A stretch of 42,792 bases of DNA from an uncultured Pseudomonadota bacterium (GTDB taxonomy: Bacteria; Pseudomonadota; Gammaproteobacteria; Methylococcales; Methylomonadaceae): NCBI GenBank assembly GCA_903889445.1, contig CAISXF010000037.1:1-42792 (forward strand), written 5' to 3'. The notes below the pieces were generated by a model. The model did no database searches and was not told where the DNA came from. It worked only from the letters and a program-made list of their open reading frames with translations. A program made the translations under genes and the position numbers. Each line of letters begins with the position of its first letter. The stretch's first letter is position 1. Shown one piece after another: positions 1-7,868 of the stretch.

Positions 1-7
1 GAATACT

Positions 8-199
8 TTGCGAACACTTTTAAGTTTGCTAAGTGCATTTATGATTGCGACGGCTGGAGCGTTAGGCACACTATTTCAACGAGGTGAGATTGGTACCTTG
101 TTTTGGTCAAGTGCTTTTTTCATGTTGATATTTATTTTTGTAGGACTTATTATCGCTCGCAAATTACATCAAAAAACAAAAGAAATATGGGAATTATGA
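8..199 (+). CDS. Small two-helix membrane protein, start uncertain (window edge)
   Basis: The reading frame is open from the window edge and begins here with a TTG codon, so the true start may lie upstream. The 63-residue product has two hydrophobic stretches, roughly residues 3-21 and 31-50, followed by a basic tail (ARKLHQKTKEIWEL), suggesting a small inner-membrane protein with two helices. Its TGA stop overlaps an ATG that opens a 25-codon hydrophobic ORF, which suggests translational coupling. I do not recognise the family. It resembles in size the small accessory subunits of membrane transporters or oxidases, but no diagnostic motif supports a name. Confidence 0.5.
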   Translation: MRTLLSLLSAFMIATAGALGTLFQRGEIGTLFWSSAFFMLIFIFVGLIIARKLHQKTKEIWEL

Positions 200-273
200 T
201 GGCTACTTTAGCGATTTTGGTTATTGGAATTGGGATTGCTGGAATGTTTTGGTATTTGGCAGAAGTTGCATGA
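196..273 (+). CDS. Possible 25-residue single-helix membrane peptide
   Basis: This ORF (ATG ATG GCT ... GCA TGA) starts inside the stop of the preceding gene (ATGA overlap) and encodes almost only a hydrophobic helix, with the pattern ATLAILVIGIGIAGMFWYL. Size and composition resemble the very small subunits of cytochrome bd or Kdp-type complexes, but that is analogy only. A rho-independent terminator starts 13 bases after its stop, so the pair appears to end a transcription unit that begins left of the window. Confidence 0.4.
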   Translation: MMATLAILVIGIGIAGMFWYLAEVA

Positions 274-285
274 GATGTGACACAG

Positions 286-325
286 AAAGCCCGCTCTTTG
301 GTGTTGAACTGCAGAGTGGGCTTTT
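286..325 (+). terminator. Rho-independent terminator, copy 1 of a repeated hairpin
   Basis: Stem GCCCGCTCT pairs with AGAGTGGGC (one G-U pair) around a 15-base loop, preceded by AAA and followed by TTTT. Near-identical hairpins occur at 831-874 and 1225-1268. Confidence 0.75.
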
Positions 326-330
326 GCTTT

Positions 331-368
331 GCCCCCTTTTAAGGGGGGCAAGGGGGGCTGTGCTTTAA
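331..368 (+). repeat. C/G-rich repeat arm, left of the DUF559 gene
   Basis: The segment reads GCCCCCTTTTAAGGGGGGC, then AAGGGGGGCTG, then TGCTTTAA. It is an imperfect inverted copy of 742-780, so the two arms bracket the DUF559 gene. The same kind of arm occurs as a close inverted pair at 23635-23770. Confidence 0.65.
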
Positions 369-385
369 TCTCGGAGGAGGAAAAG

Positions 386-745
386 ATGTTGCCATATTCA
401 AGAACGACCAAACCGTTAGCGCGGGAATTGAGAAAAAACCAAACGGGCGCGGAGGAGTTGTTGTGGTATCACATTCGCCGCAAACAGATTTTGGGCGTGC
501 AGTTCAATCGTCAAAGACCAATAGCGGGTTACATTGTGGATTTTTACGGTGTGCAAGCGAAGTTAGTGATTGAGTTGGACGGTTCGTAGCATTTTGAGTC
601 TGACGCAATCGCGTATGATTTGGAACGCACGAAAGTGTTGGAATCCCTGGGGTTGAAAGTGATTCGGTTTGACAATTCGCAGGTGTTTTCGGAATTGAAT
701 GCGGTCGTTTCGGTGATTTTGAGAGAGGTTGAAATGCGAGTTTAA
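386..745 (+). pseudogene. DUF559 (Vsr-like endonuclease fold) gene with in-frame amber codon
   Basis: Starting at ATG 386 after a strong GGAGG site (374-380), the frame reads like a DUF559 protein: PYSRTTKPLARELRKNQT, then ELLWYHIRRKQILGVQFNRQ, then VDFYG and the VIELDGS strand. At 587-589 a TAG sits where the family normally has Gln in the D-G-x-Q-H motif (a CAG to TAG change). After it the same frame continues cleanly with HFESDAIAYDLERTKVLE, LGLKVIRFDN and VFSELNAVV to TAA at 743-745, about 119 codons in all. DUF559 proteins share the very-short-patch-repair endonuclease fold and are often mobile. The gene is either newly inactivated or read through; a single nonsense change in an otherwise intact frame implies recent loss. 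Confidence 0.8.
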
Positions 746-780
746 AGCACATCCCCCCCTGCCCCCCTTCAAAGGGGGGG
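742..780 (-). repeat. C/G-rich repeat arm, right of the DUF559 gene
   Basis: Begins TTAAAGCA, then CATCCCCCCCTGCCCCCC, TTCAAA and GGGGGGG. It is the inverted partner of 331-368. The arm starts inside the last codons of the DUF559 frame, so gene and repeat ends were probably moved or shaped together. Confidence 0.65.
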
Positions 781-830
781 AAAGCAAAAAGCAAGTTGAG
801 TTTTGACCGGCTTTGCTTGATGTGAAATGA

Positions 831-874
831 AAAAGCCCGCTCTTTGGCGTTGAACTGGAGAGTGGGGTTTTTTG
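831..874 (+). terminator. Rho-independent terminator, copy 2 of a repeated hairpin
   Basis: AAAAGCCCGCTCT pairs with AGAGTGGGGTTTTTT around TTGGCGTTGAACTGG. It is preceded by TTTGCTTGATGTGA, a sequence shared with copy 3. Confidence 0.7.
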
Positions 875-926
875 AAAATAATGAAAAGGCAATTCAGCAC
901 TTTCTATTTTTTAAGGAATAATTTAT

Positions 927-1187
927 ATGAAAGAAATGAACAGCATGGCAACTCAATCCATAATTGACAGATTGAAATCTAAGAAAGATTTTGGTGATGA
1001 TAAAGCGGTTTCATTGTACAAAATTGGAAATCAATGTTATTTCAAGGCTCAATATACTTCTGGATTCACAGTTGTAAATAAGTATTGGGAATTGGATAAT
1101 TGCAATTTCCTCGACCCTAAAAATGAGGATGCTTTCAAAGCTAAGGCGAAAGAGATTCTTCAAAATATTATTGACGAGCATTTTTAA
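927..1187 (+). CDS. Small protein of unknown function
   Basis: An 86-codon ORF with an AAGGA ribosome site about ten bases before ATG 927. The product is soluble and mixed in charge, with no signal peptide or membrane helix, and contains SIIDRLKSKKDFGDDKAVSL near the N terminus and an aromatic central strand pattern. The gene is more A/T-rich than its flanks and stands alone between two copies of the same terminator, which fits an accessory cassette. A second in-frame ATG at 945 is an alternative start. I do not recognise the family. Confidence 0.6.
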   Translation: MKEMNSMATQSIIDRLKSKKDFGDDKAVSLYKIGNQCYFKAQYTSGFTVVNKYWELDNCNFLDPKNEDAFKAKAKEILQNIIDEHF

Positions 1188-1224
1188 AGTGGGTTGTTTG
1201 ACCTGCTTTGCTTGATGTGATGTG

Positions 1225-1268
1225 AAAAAGCCCGTTCTTTGGTGTTAAACGGGAGAGTGGGCTTTTTT
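1225..1268 (+). terminator. Rho-independent terminator, copy 3 of a repeated hairpin
   Basis: AAAAAGCCCGTTCT pairs with AGAGTGGGCTTTTTT around TTGGTGTTAAACGGG. It lies 37 bases after the preceding stop. The upstream context TTTGCTTGATGTGA matches copy 2. Confidence 0.75.
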
Positions 1269-1354
1269 GTGGCGGGACTGGGATAGAATTTGGAAAATTT
1301 AAACATTTGTAAATCAAAAATGAATATTGTTGCCGAACTGCCAAGTTATACTTT

Positions 1355-2314
1355 TTATTGCGACGTAAAAAAACCGTGTTTTTGCATTCGATAAAGCAAG
1401 GTGTCGCGGGTAATTCCCAATAATTTCGCAGATTTACTGCGATTGCCTTGCGTACGATCGAGGGCTTGATGAATCAAATTTGCTTCGAGCGTATCCAATT
1501 TAATGCCCGTGCTGGGCAACACAAAATTCGGCAATTCCGTGCGATTCGTTTCATCTTGAAATTCAATCGGCAAATGTTCGGGTTCAATCACCTGATTTGA
1601 AAACAAAATACTCAGCCGTTCGCATAAATTCCGTAATTCTCGAATGTTGCCCGACCATTTATAATGTTTCAAAATCTTCAAGCTGGCTTTACTAAACTTG
1701 GGCGATTTCGTGCCGTGATTTTTTTCGAATAACGCAAAAAAATGGGCAATTAACAATTCAATATCTTCGCTGCGATCGGCTAAACGCGGCAATTCCAACG
1801 GCACGACATTCAAACGAAAATACAAATCTGAACGAAACGCGCCCGTTTCAATCAGCGTCATTAAATTTGCATTCGTCGCCGCAATCACGCGCACATCGAC
1901 TTTATAAGGTCGCACATCGCCAACCGACAAACATTCGCCCATATCTAAAAAACGTAATAATTTCGCTTGAATAGACAACGGTAACGAATTGATTTCATCC
2001 AAAAACAACGTGCCGCCGTGCGCCGCTTGCAACAAACCTTGCGTGCTGTGCGTTGCGCCCGTGAATGAACCTTTTTTATGTCCAAACAATTCGGATTCAA
2101 TCAAACTTTCGGGCAACGCCGCGCAGTTCAACGTTAAAAATTCCTTTTTCGCGCGTGAACTGGCGTTTTTAATGGCGTGAGCAAATACTTCTTTGCCCGT
2201 GCCAGTATCGCCTTTTAACAAAACAGTTACGTCCGTTGCAGCAACAATTTTCGCGCTACGAATCAGCGAATCTAACGCTGGCGATTGACCAATAATAGCT
2301 TCAAAATTATTCAT
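1355..2314 (-). CDS. Sigma54-dependent transcriptional activator lacking a sensor domain
   Basis: A 319-residue NtrC-type enhancer-binding protein made of a AAA+ domain and a Fis-type helix-turn-helix only. Visible motifs are Walker A GDTGTGKE (35-42), the sigma54-contacting loop GSFTGA (82-87, with Ser where GAFTGA is usual), Walker B GTLFLDE (101-107), and a C-terminal HTH around 288-313 (GNRSKSAKLLGITRDTLLY). No receiver, GAF or PAS domain precedes the AAA+ module, so activity is probably controlled by expression level or a partner protein. The start ATG overlaps the stop of the TauE/SafE-like gene by four bases, placing it last in a pyrF-initiated operon. The target promoters cannot be read from this window. 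Confidence 0.93.
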   Translation of the reverse strand: MNNFEAIIGQSPALDSLIRSAKIVAATDVTVLLKGDTGTGKEVFAHAIKNASSRAKKEFLTLNCAALPESLIESELFGHKKGSFTGATHSTQGLLQAAHGGTLFLDEINSLPLSIQAKLLRFLDMGECLSVGDVRPYKVDVRVIAATNANLMTLIETGAFRSDLYFRLNVVPLELPRLADRSEDIELLIAHFFALFEKNHGTKSPKFSKASLKILKHYKWSGNIRELRNLCERLSILFSNQVIEPEHLPIEFQDETNRTELPNFVLPSTGIKLDTLEANLIHQALDRTQGNRSKSAKLLGITRDTLLYRMQKHGFFTSQ

Positions 2315-3045
2315 AATCCTGCGTGCATGGTGTGCGGCATAATCGCCATGGGATTCAACGATGGAAACGCGGCGAATAACGCGAGGAAAATCATAATTAA
2401 CCCGACAATTTTTTTAAAACTGGGCATCTCGGCAAGTCGCGTCAACACGCTAATCATCACGCCCACGCCCATCACGGCGGGCAACGTTCCTAATCCAAAA
2501 GCAATCATCGTCAACGCACTTTGTAAAACGCTTCCCGACGCAACCGTCAACGCCAACGCCGCGTAAACCAAGCCGCACGGCAACCAGCCCCACACCATAC
2601 CGAACAAATAAGCGTGTTTACAATCTTTCACTGGAATAAGTTTGCGCCCGTAAGGTTCAATTTTTTTCCAAAAATGCACGCCCAACTTTTCGATGTACGC
2701 AAAACGCGGAAACCATCCAGCAATATATAAACCTGCGCCCGTCATAATCAGCGCGGAAAGAATTTGCAGCAATCGGTGTCCGTGCGCCTCACCGAGCGGA
2801 AACGTAATCAACACCTCCAACAATCCGACCGTCGCGCCCGCAATGCCATAACTGGTAATGCGTCCGGCGTTATAACTGAAAATGAACGGCAACAAACGCT
2901 TTTTATTTTGGCGAATTTCGGGACTTAAACTGAACGTCAACGAGCCGATAATCGAACCGCACATTCCAATGCAATGCAAGCTACTAAAAACACCCATTAA
3001 CAGCGCGACTAAAAAGGAAGACGTAAAATCGGGGTCAAAAATCAT
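2311..3045 (-). CDS. TauE/SafE-like (COG2836 type) membrane protein
   Basis: A 244-residue polytopic membrane protein with about six hydrophobic segments. Near the N terminus it carries LHCIGMCGS (His24, Cys25, Cys29), the H-C-x3-C-G signature of the COG2836 subgroup. Members of this subgroup often lie beside cbb3 oxidase assembly genes and are suspected in metal or sulfur handling for haem-copper oxidases. No cco genes are seen here, so the role is inferred. It overlaps pyrF upstream and the sigma54 activator downstream by four bases each, indicating tight translational coupling. Confidence 0.85.
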   Translation of the reverse strand: MIFDPDFTSSFLVALLMGVFSSLHCIGMCGSIIGSLTFSLSPEIRQNKKRLLPFIFSYNAGRITSYGIAGATVGLLEVLITFPLGEAHGHRLLQILSALIMTGAGLYIAGWFPRFAYIEKLGVHFWKKIEPYGRKLIPVKDCKHAYLFGMVWGWLPCGLVYAALALTVASGSVLQSALTMIAFGLGTLPAVMGVGVMISVLTRLAEMPSFKKIVGLIMIFLALFAAFPSLNPMAIMPHTMHAGL

Positions 3046-3767
3046 GAGAATTGCGCCGCAATTTGAGCTTGCATCGTTTCTGCCATGGCTTTGGAATTAG
3101 CGGCATCACGAATCGGGCGACCGACCACGATATAATCTGCGCCATTTTGAAATGCTGCTTCCACCGTCACGACGCGCTTTTGGTCATCATCTTCCCGATT
3201 ATCGACGGGACGAACGCCTGGCGTAATCACCAGTAATTTATTGTCCAATTGTTCGCGCAACATCGAAACTTCTAAACCCGAAGAAACAATTCCGTCGCAA
3301 CCAATCGCCAACGCACGTTTGGCGCGAGATAAAACCAATTCGCGCACGTCACATTGAAACCCTAAATCGTCTAAATCGCCCCGATCTAAACTGGTTAACG
3401 CCGTCACCGCTAATACTTTTAAATCGCCTTTATTGGCGGCAGCTGCTTCCATAATGGCATCGTTGCCATGAATCGTCGCCAAATCCACGCCTTTTTGACT
3501 TAATGCCGCAATCGCGCGTCCAACTGTGGCGGGAACATCGAAAAATTTTAAATCGACAAACACTTTTTTGTTGCGTTGTTTAAGCCATTCGATAAAGCCA
3601 AAATAATCGCCGCACATAAATAATTCCATGCCGACTTTATAAAAAACCACCGAATCGCCCAATTCTTCCACCAGTTTTTGCGCTTGTTCGATACTCGGTA
3701 AATCGAGTGCCATAATCAAACGTTCGTTGGCAGGAATGGGTTTACTTGAAATAAAAGATTGTGTCAT
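3042..3767 (-). CDS. pyrF: Orotidine 5'-phosphate decarboxylase
   Basis: A 241-residue PyrF that decarboxylates OMP to UMP, the last step of de novo pyrimidine synthesis. The catalytic DxKxxD motif is seen as DLKFFDVP (Asp72, Lys74, Asp77). The phosphate-binding end is seen as TPGVRP and later YIVVGRPI. Length is normal for the family, with a short N-terminal extension before the first strand (RLIMALDLPS). It heads a three-gene minus-strand operon whose next gene begins inside its stop codon. The divergent gap to the plus-strand gene at 3900 must hold both promoters. Confidence 0.97.
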   Translation of the reverse strand: MTQSFISSKPIPANERLIMALDLPSIEQAQKLVEELGDSVVFYKVGMELFMCGDYFGFIEWLKQRNKKVFVDLKFFDVPATVGRAIAALSQKGVDLATIHGNDAIMEAAAANKGDLKVLAVTALTSLDRGDLDDLGFQCDVRELVLSRAKRALAIGCDGIVSSGLEVSMLREQLDNKLLVITPGVRPVDNREDDDQKRVVTVEAAFQNGADYIVVGRPIRDAANSKAMAETMQAQIAAQFS

Positions 3768-3899
3768 AACATTAACATCGAGAAAGTAAAAAACAGCCGC
3801 TATCTTACCGAATGTTAGCCAGTTCGATAAATGTTATTTGTTTTCGGTCAATTCGCGTAAAATTAAAGCGCAACCTTGCCTTATTCCCGCAGGAATCCT

Positions 3900-4277
3900 A
3901 TGAAAAAATTATTTTTAATCCCGTTATTACTCTTTTCTGTAACGGGCTTTGCCGAAGAAGCGTCGAAAGATGATTGGCAAAACACCACCATTAGCGACGC
4001 GACTATCAAAAAAATTCAAGAAGCGAAATACGTTTATAAAAAATGTGTCGCCGATGAAATGCAAAAATCGCCTTACCAAAAACAAGAAAGTCGTCAAGCA
4101 ACGGAAACGATTGTAAAGCAATGCGAGTCGATTTTAAGCAAAATGCGCGACGTGTACATTACTGAAAAAGTGCCTGAAATCATTGCGGACAGACATTTGA
4201 AACAAATGCGTCTGCAAACCACGCGCTTGGTGTTACAAGATATGATGTTCAATGAAGCGTCACGTTCAGTCCAATAA
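3900..4277 (+). CDS. Small secreted protein of unknown function
   Basis: ATG 3900 is preceded by AGGA (3891-3894) and is preferred over an upstream TTG because it starts a clean signal peptide (MKKLFLIPLLLFSVTGFA, cleavage after Ala). The mature part is about 107 residues, mostly helical and charged, with two Cys (in YKKCVADE and VKQCESIL) that may form a disulfide in the periplasm. The gene sits 24 bases upstream of a DUF2760 protein and probably belongs to the same operon. I do not recognise a family. Confidence 0.75.
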   Translation: MKKLFLIPLLLFSVTGFAEEASKDDWQNTTISDATIKKIQEAKYVYKKCVADEMQKSPYQKQESRQATETIVKQCESILSKMRDVYITEKVPEIIADRHLKQMRLQTTRLVLQDMMFNEASRSVQ

Positions 4278-4301
4278 AATTATAAAAAGAGAGGTCTAAA
4301 A

Positions 4302-5009
4302 ATGGATATAACAGCCTATACAATTGATTTAACGCTCAAACCAACCACGTTTGACGTGTGGCACGTTTGTTTGGCGGGAACAGTGGCGATTTTGGCGGCA
4401 ACGCTGATTATTTTATTGTTGTCGATGGTGATGAGTTTTGCGCGACGCAAACCCGCTGCTGCCGCTGAACCGACAATTAAAATTGTCGAAAAAATTGTGC
4501 AATCTGAACCGATTGTAAAAATCGTCGAAAAAATGGTTGAAGTTCCCGTTGAGCGAATTGTGGAAGTAGAAAAAATTGTCGAACGAATCGTGCAAGCTCC
4601 CGCGCCACCACCTGTTATTTTAAAAGAAGCCAGTGCAGATGCGGCGTTGCAATTGCTTTATTTGTTACAAAGCGACGCGCGATTCATTGATTTTATTAAA
4701 GAAGATATGAGCGCACACAGCGACGAAGATGTCGGCATGGTGGCGCGAGTGATTCACGAAGGCTGTAATAAAGTGCTGGATGAACATTTCACTTTTGCGA
4801 CCATTTGCAAAGAAAATGAAGGCGACAGCATTACGTTATTGGACGGTTACGATGCCGCAAAAGTGCGCGTGACAGGCAACATTGTTGGCAAGCCGCCGTT
4901 TACGGGTACCATTATTCACAAAGGTTGGCAAATCACGGATGTGCGTTTGCCGAGTACAATTCAAGGTTATAACTCCAATGTTATCGCACCAGCAGAGGTT
5001 GAATTATGA
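4302..5009 (+). CDS. DUF2760 membrane-anchored protein
   Basis: A 235-residue protein with one transmembrane helix (about residues 22-47), then a Val/Glu/Lys repeat region (EKIVQ, VEKMVEV, VERIVEVEKIVERIV) likely to form a stalk or coiled coil. A C-terminal DUF2760 domain starts near ADAALQLLYLLQSDARFIDF and ends in GWQITDVRLPS. DUF2760 genes commonly precede Hsp70-family genes, as here: the downstream start codon overlaps this stop (ATGA). A strong AGAGAGG site precedes the start. It is probably a membrane partner of the Hsp70-like protein; the substrate is unknown. Confidence 0.85.
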   Translation: MDITAYTIDLTLKPTTFDVWHVCLAGTVAILAATLIILLLSMVMSFARRKPAAAAEPTIKIVEKIVQSEPIVKIVEKMVEVPVERIVEVEKIVERIVQAPAPPPVILKEASADAALQLLYLLQSDARFIDFIKEDMSAHSDEDVGMVARVIHEGCNKVLDEHFTFATICKENEGDSITLLDGYDAAKVRVTGNIVGKPPFTGTIIHKGWQITDVRLPSTIQGYNSNVIAPAEVEL

Positions 5010-7138
5010 GTTTTTTTGAGCAAATGAAAAAAAAGGCAGCGGATACCGTGAAATCGGACGCGCCGAAAAAAGAAGAAGTGAAAAAAGCGGAAACTAAAAA
5101 AACGGAAGTAAAAACTGAAATACCGGCTGAAAATTTCGAGGCGATTGCAGTTTCACAGGAAACAGAAACGGAACCCGAAACAGAAACGCCCGTTGAAAAA
5201 GTCGAAGAAGTGGTGGTTGCTGAAGAAGTGTCTTCTGATTCCAATGCGAATGAATTTGCGCCAACGCTCACGGAAACGCCTGCTGTTCACACTTCAACAA
5301 GCCAAATCGATATGTCGGAAAACAAACATTTTGCGGTCGGGATTGATTTAGGAACAACCCATTGCGTGCTGTCGTATGCTGACATTACGGCGGGCGATGA
5401 TGAATTTACGCAACACGTTATGGGTATTTCGCAATTAACATCGCCAGGCGTGGTAGAAGAAAAATTCCAGTTACCTTCCTTTTTATATCAAGCGCACCAT
5501 GTGGAATTGCCTGCTGATTCAACGTCGTTGCCGTGGAATGCCAAACCGGATTTTATTGTCGGTGAAATTGCTCGGAATTTAGGCAGTAAAACGCCGATTC
5601 GTTTGGTGTCGAGTGCGAAAAGTTGGTTGTGTCACGCTGGCGTGGATTGCAAATCGCCGATTTTACCCGCCGAATCTCCCGACGATGTGCAGCGCGTGTC
5701 ACCGTTTCAAGCGACCAAAGCCTATTTGGAACATATTCGCGACGCATGGCAATATCTGCATCCGAACGCGCCACTGTCTGAACAAGATTTAGTGCTAACC
5801 GTTCCGGCTTCATTCGATCCGGCTGCCCGCGAATTAACGGTTGAAGCGGCGCGTTCAGTGGGTTTGGGACAAGCCATTTTGCTCGAAGAACCGCAAGCGG
5901 CGTTGTACAGTTGGATTGAACAAACACACGGCGAATGGCGCAAACAAGCCAAAACGGGCGACGTGATTTTAGTTATCGATGTGGGCGGTGGCACGACCGA
6001 TTTATCGTTGATTGCTGTGACGGAAAAAGACGGCGTGTTAGATTTAACGCGAGTGGCGGTCGGCGACCATATTTTGCTCGGTGGCGATAATATGGATTTG
6101 GCGTTAGCGTACACCGTGAAAGCTAAACTCGAAAAAGCAGATGCCCGCCTTGAACCGTGGCAAGTGCAAGCCTTAACGCACGGTTGCCGCGATGCGAAAG
6201 AAAAAATCTTGTCTTCAAATGTGGACAGCGTGCCGCTGGTCGTGCCAAGTCGTGGCGCGTCGTTAATGGATGGCGCGTTGCGAAGCGAATTAACCCGCGA
6301 CGAAGTGAATAGCGTGTTAATTGAAGGCTTTTTGCCCAAAGTTTCCGTAGGCGACCGCCCCGTTTCACGTTCACGCGGTGGATTGCAAAGCAAAGGTTTA
6401 CCGTACGCTCAAGATGCAGGAATTACGCGCCATTTGGCAGCATTTTTAGCAAAACAGCAAAACGCCGCTAACGATTTAGACGGCATTAACTTACCAGACG
6501 GCGCAACCTTTTTGCACCCCACAGCGGTACTGTTTAACGGCGGCGTATTCAAAGCCGAAGCGTTAAGCGAACGCTTAATGGAGGTGTTGAATTCGTGGTT
6601 GACCACTGAGAATTCACCCGAAGCCCGATTGTTAGCGGGTGCCAATTTAGATTTGGCGGTGGCACGCGGTGCCGCGTATTACGGTTTTGTCCGCAAAGGA
6701 AAAGGCGTGCGAATTAAAGGCGGAACGGCGGCAGCGTATTACGTCGGAATTGAAAGCGCAATGCCCGCTGTGCCTGGAATGCCGCCCGAAATTCAAGCCT
6801 TGTGCATCGCGCCCTTTGGCATGGAAGAAGGCACGCAAATCGAATTATCCGATGCTGAATTCGGTTTGGTGGTCGGCGAACAAGTCCGTTTCCGTTTCTT
6901 TGCGTCCACAACGCGCCGCGACGATACGATTGGCACGCGCCTAGATTATTGGCAAGACGACGAATTATCCGAGTTGAACGAAATTGAAATTACCCTTGAC
7001 CAAGAAGGACGGCGTTCGGGCGAAGTTGTGTCGGTACATTTGGGTTCAGCGGTGACGGAAGTTGGCACGTTAGAATTACAAGCGGTTTCAAACAAAGATA
7101 ACGGTCGCTGGAAGATTGAATTTGATGTGCGAAACTAA
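5006..7138 (+). CDS. Hsp70-family ATPase with charged N-terminal extension
   Basis: A 710-residue protein. The Hsp70 nucleotide-binding domain begins at about residue 109 with the phosphate-1 loop VGIDLGTTHC. Further landmarks are LTVPASFD, EEPQAALYSW and the phosphate-2 loop DVGGGTTDLSL. The first 100 residues are low-complexity Lys/Glu/Thr sequence (MSFFEQMKKKAADTVKSDAP and following). ATG 5312 (MSENKHFAVG) would give a conventional start, but the coupled ATGA at 5006 and the continuous frame favour the long form. A typical substrate-binding domain is not obvious, so this is an Hsp70-like family member rather than DnaK. It is coupled to DUF2760 and followed by a terminator. Confidence 0.9.
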   Translation: MSFFEQMKKKAADTVKSDAPKKEEVKKAETKKTEVKTEIPAENFEAIAVSQETETEPETETPVEKVEEVVVAEEVSSDSNANEFAPTLTETPAVHTSTSQIDMSENKHFAVGIDLGTTHCVLSYADITAGDDEFTQHVMGISQLTSPGVVEEKFQLPSFLYQAHHVELPADSTSLPWNAKPDFIVGEIARNLGSKTPIRLVSSAKSWLCHAGVDCKSPILPAESPDDVQRVSPFQATKAYLEHIRDAWQYLHPNAPLSEQDLVLTVPASFDPAARELTVEAARSVGLGQAILLEEPQAALYSWIEQTHGEWRKQAKTGDVILVIDVGGGTTDLSLIAVTEKDGVLDLTRVAVGDHILLGGDNMDLALAYTVKAKLEKADARLEPWQVQALTHGCRDAKEKILSSNVDSVPLVVPSRGASLMDGALRSELTRDEVNSVLIEGFLPKVSVGDRPVSRSRGGLQSKGLPYAQDAGITRHLAAFLAKQQNAANDLDGINLPDGATFLHPTAVLFNGGVFKAEALSERLMEVLNSWLTTENSPEARLLAGANLDLAVARGAAYYGFVRKGKGVRIKGGTAAAYYVGIESAMPAVPGMPPEIQALCIAPFGMEEGTQIELSDAEFGLVVGEQVRFRFFASTTRRDDTIGTRLDYWQDDELSELNEIEITLDQEGRRSGEVVSVHLGSAVTEVGTLELQAVSNKDNGRWKIEFDVRN

Positions 7139-7148
7139 ATAAAAATGG

Positions 7149-7176
7149 GGTGAAAGGTCAACGCCTTTCACCTTTT
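7149..7176 (+). terminator. Rho-independent terminator after the Hsp70 operon
   Basis: A perfect nine-base stem, GGTGAAAGG (7149-7157) with CCTTTCACC (7164-7172), a six-base loop and TTTT. Confidence 0.85.
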
Positions 7177-7199
7177 CTCAAACTTGTTATAGATTAAAA

Positions 7200-7868
7200 A
7201 TGACTGAATATATCATCCGAAATTACACCGATTCCGACGAAGAAGATTACGAATACGACGGCGAAGGCAACATTATTTATTACGCTGTTCGCCCAAACAA
7301 AACCCAAATTAAAAAAGAAATTGCGACATTATTAGCGTTAGGCGAAGAAATTTCGTCGTTGCCTTCCGCGCAAATTACCGCGTTAGGATTGCCCGAAAAA
7401 TTAGAAGCGTTAATTCGTGAACTCGCCAAAATGCCGCGCAAAGCGGCGCGTAAACGTCAGCTGAAATTTATCGGGCAACAATTTTACAAAATGGAAAGTT
7501 TGGTTGAGCCGATTATTGAAAAATTAGCGAAATTTAAAAACCAAAGTGGTCACGCTGTGCGCGAACATCATTATGTTGAAAAGTGGCGCGAACGGTTATT
7601 AACGGAAGGTCACGATGCGTTAACCGAATTATTAGACGAACAACCGCAAGCGGATCGTCAACAATTACGGCAATTAATTCGGAACGCGCAAAAAGAATTG
7701 GCGACAGAAAAACCGTCAAAATCATCGCTTTTGCTTTATCGTTATTTGAAAACCCTGTTTGAGGGTATCGAATTGGAAGAAGAGCTAGAAGACGAAGAAG
7801 ACGAAATAGAAGAAGCTGATTTTGACGATTCGGATGCCGATGATTTTGATGATGAAGACGAGTATTAA
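7200..7868 (+). CDS. darP: Ribosome-associated protein DarP/YjgA family (DUF615)
   Basis: A 222-residue protein whose centre matches the DUF615 pattern: SKSQ-like KTQIKKEIATLLALGEEI, then ARKRQLKFIGQQFYKME, EKWRERLLTEGHDAL and ADRQQLRQLIRNAQKE. DarP promotes late 50S subunit maturation in E. coli. This homologue is longer than usual because of an acidic N-terminal leader (SDEEDYEYDGEG) and a strongly acidic C-terminal tail after residue 195 (runs of Glu and Asp). The tails may alter rRNA contacts, but that is inference. It converges with the HDOD gene on the other strand, overlapping by four bases. Confidence 0.9.
   Translation: MTEYIIRNYTDSDEEDYEYDGEGNIIYYAVRPNKTQIKKEIATLLALGEEISSLPSAQITALGLPEKLEALIRELAKMPRKAARKRQLKFIGQQFYKMESLVEPIIEKLAKFKNQSGHAVREHHYVEKWRERLLTEGHDALTELLDEQPQADRQQLRQLIRNAQKELATEKPSKSSLLLYRYLKTLFEGIELEEELEDEEDEIEEADFDDSDADDFDDEDEY

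Noticed and set aside
5722-6393. Long minus-strand ORF inside the Hsp70 gene (223 codons)
   Set aside because: It is antisense to clear Hsp70 motifs, with no recognisable domain.
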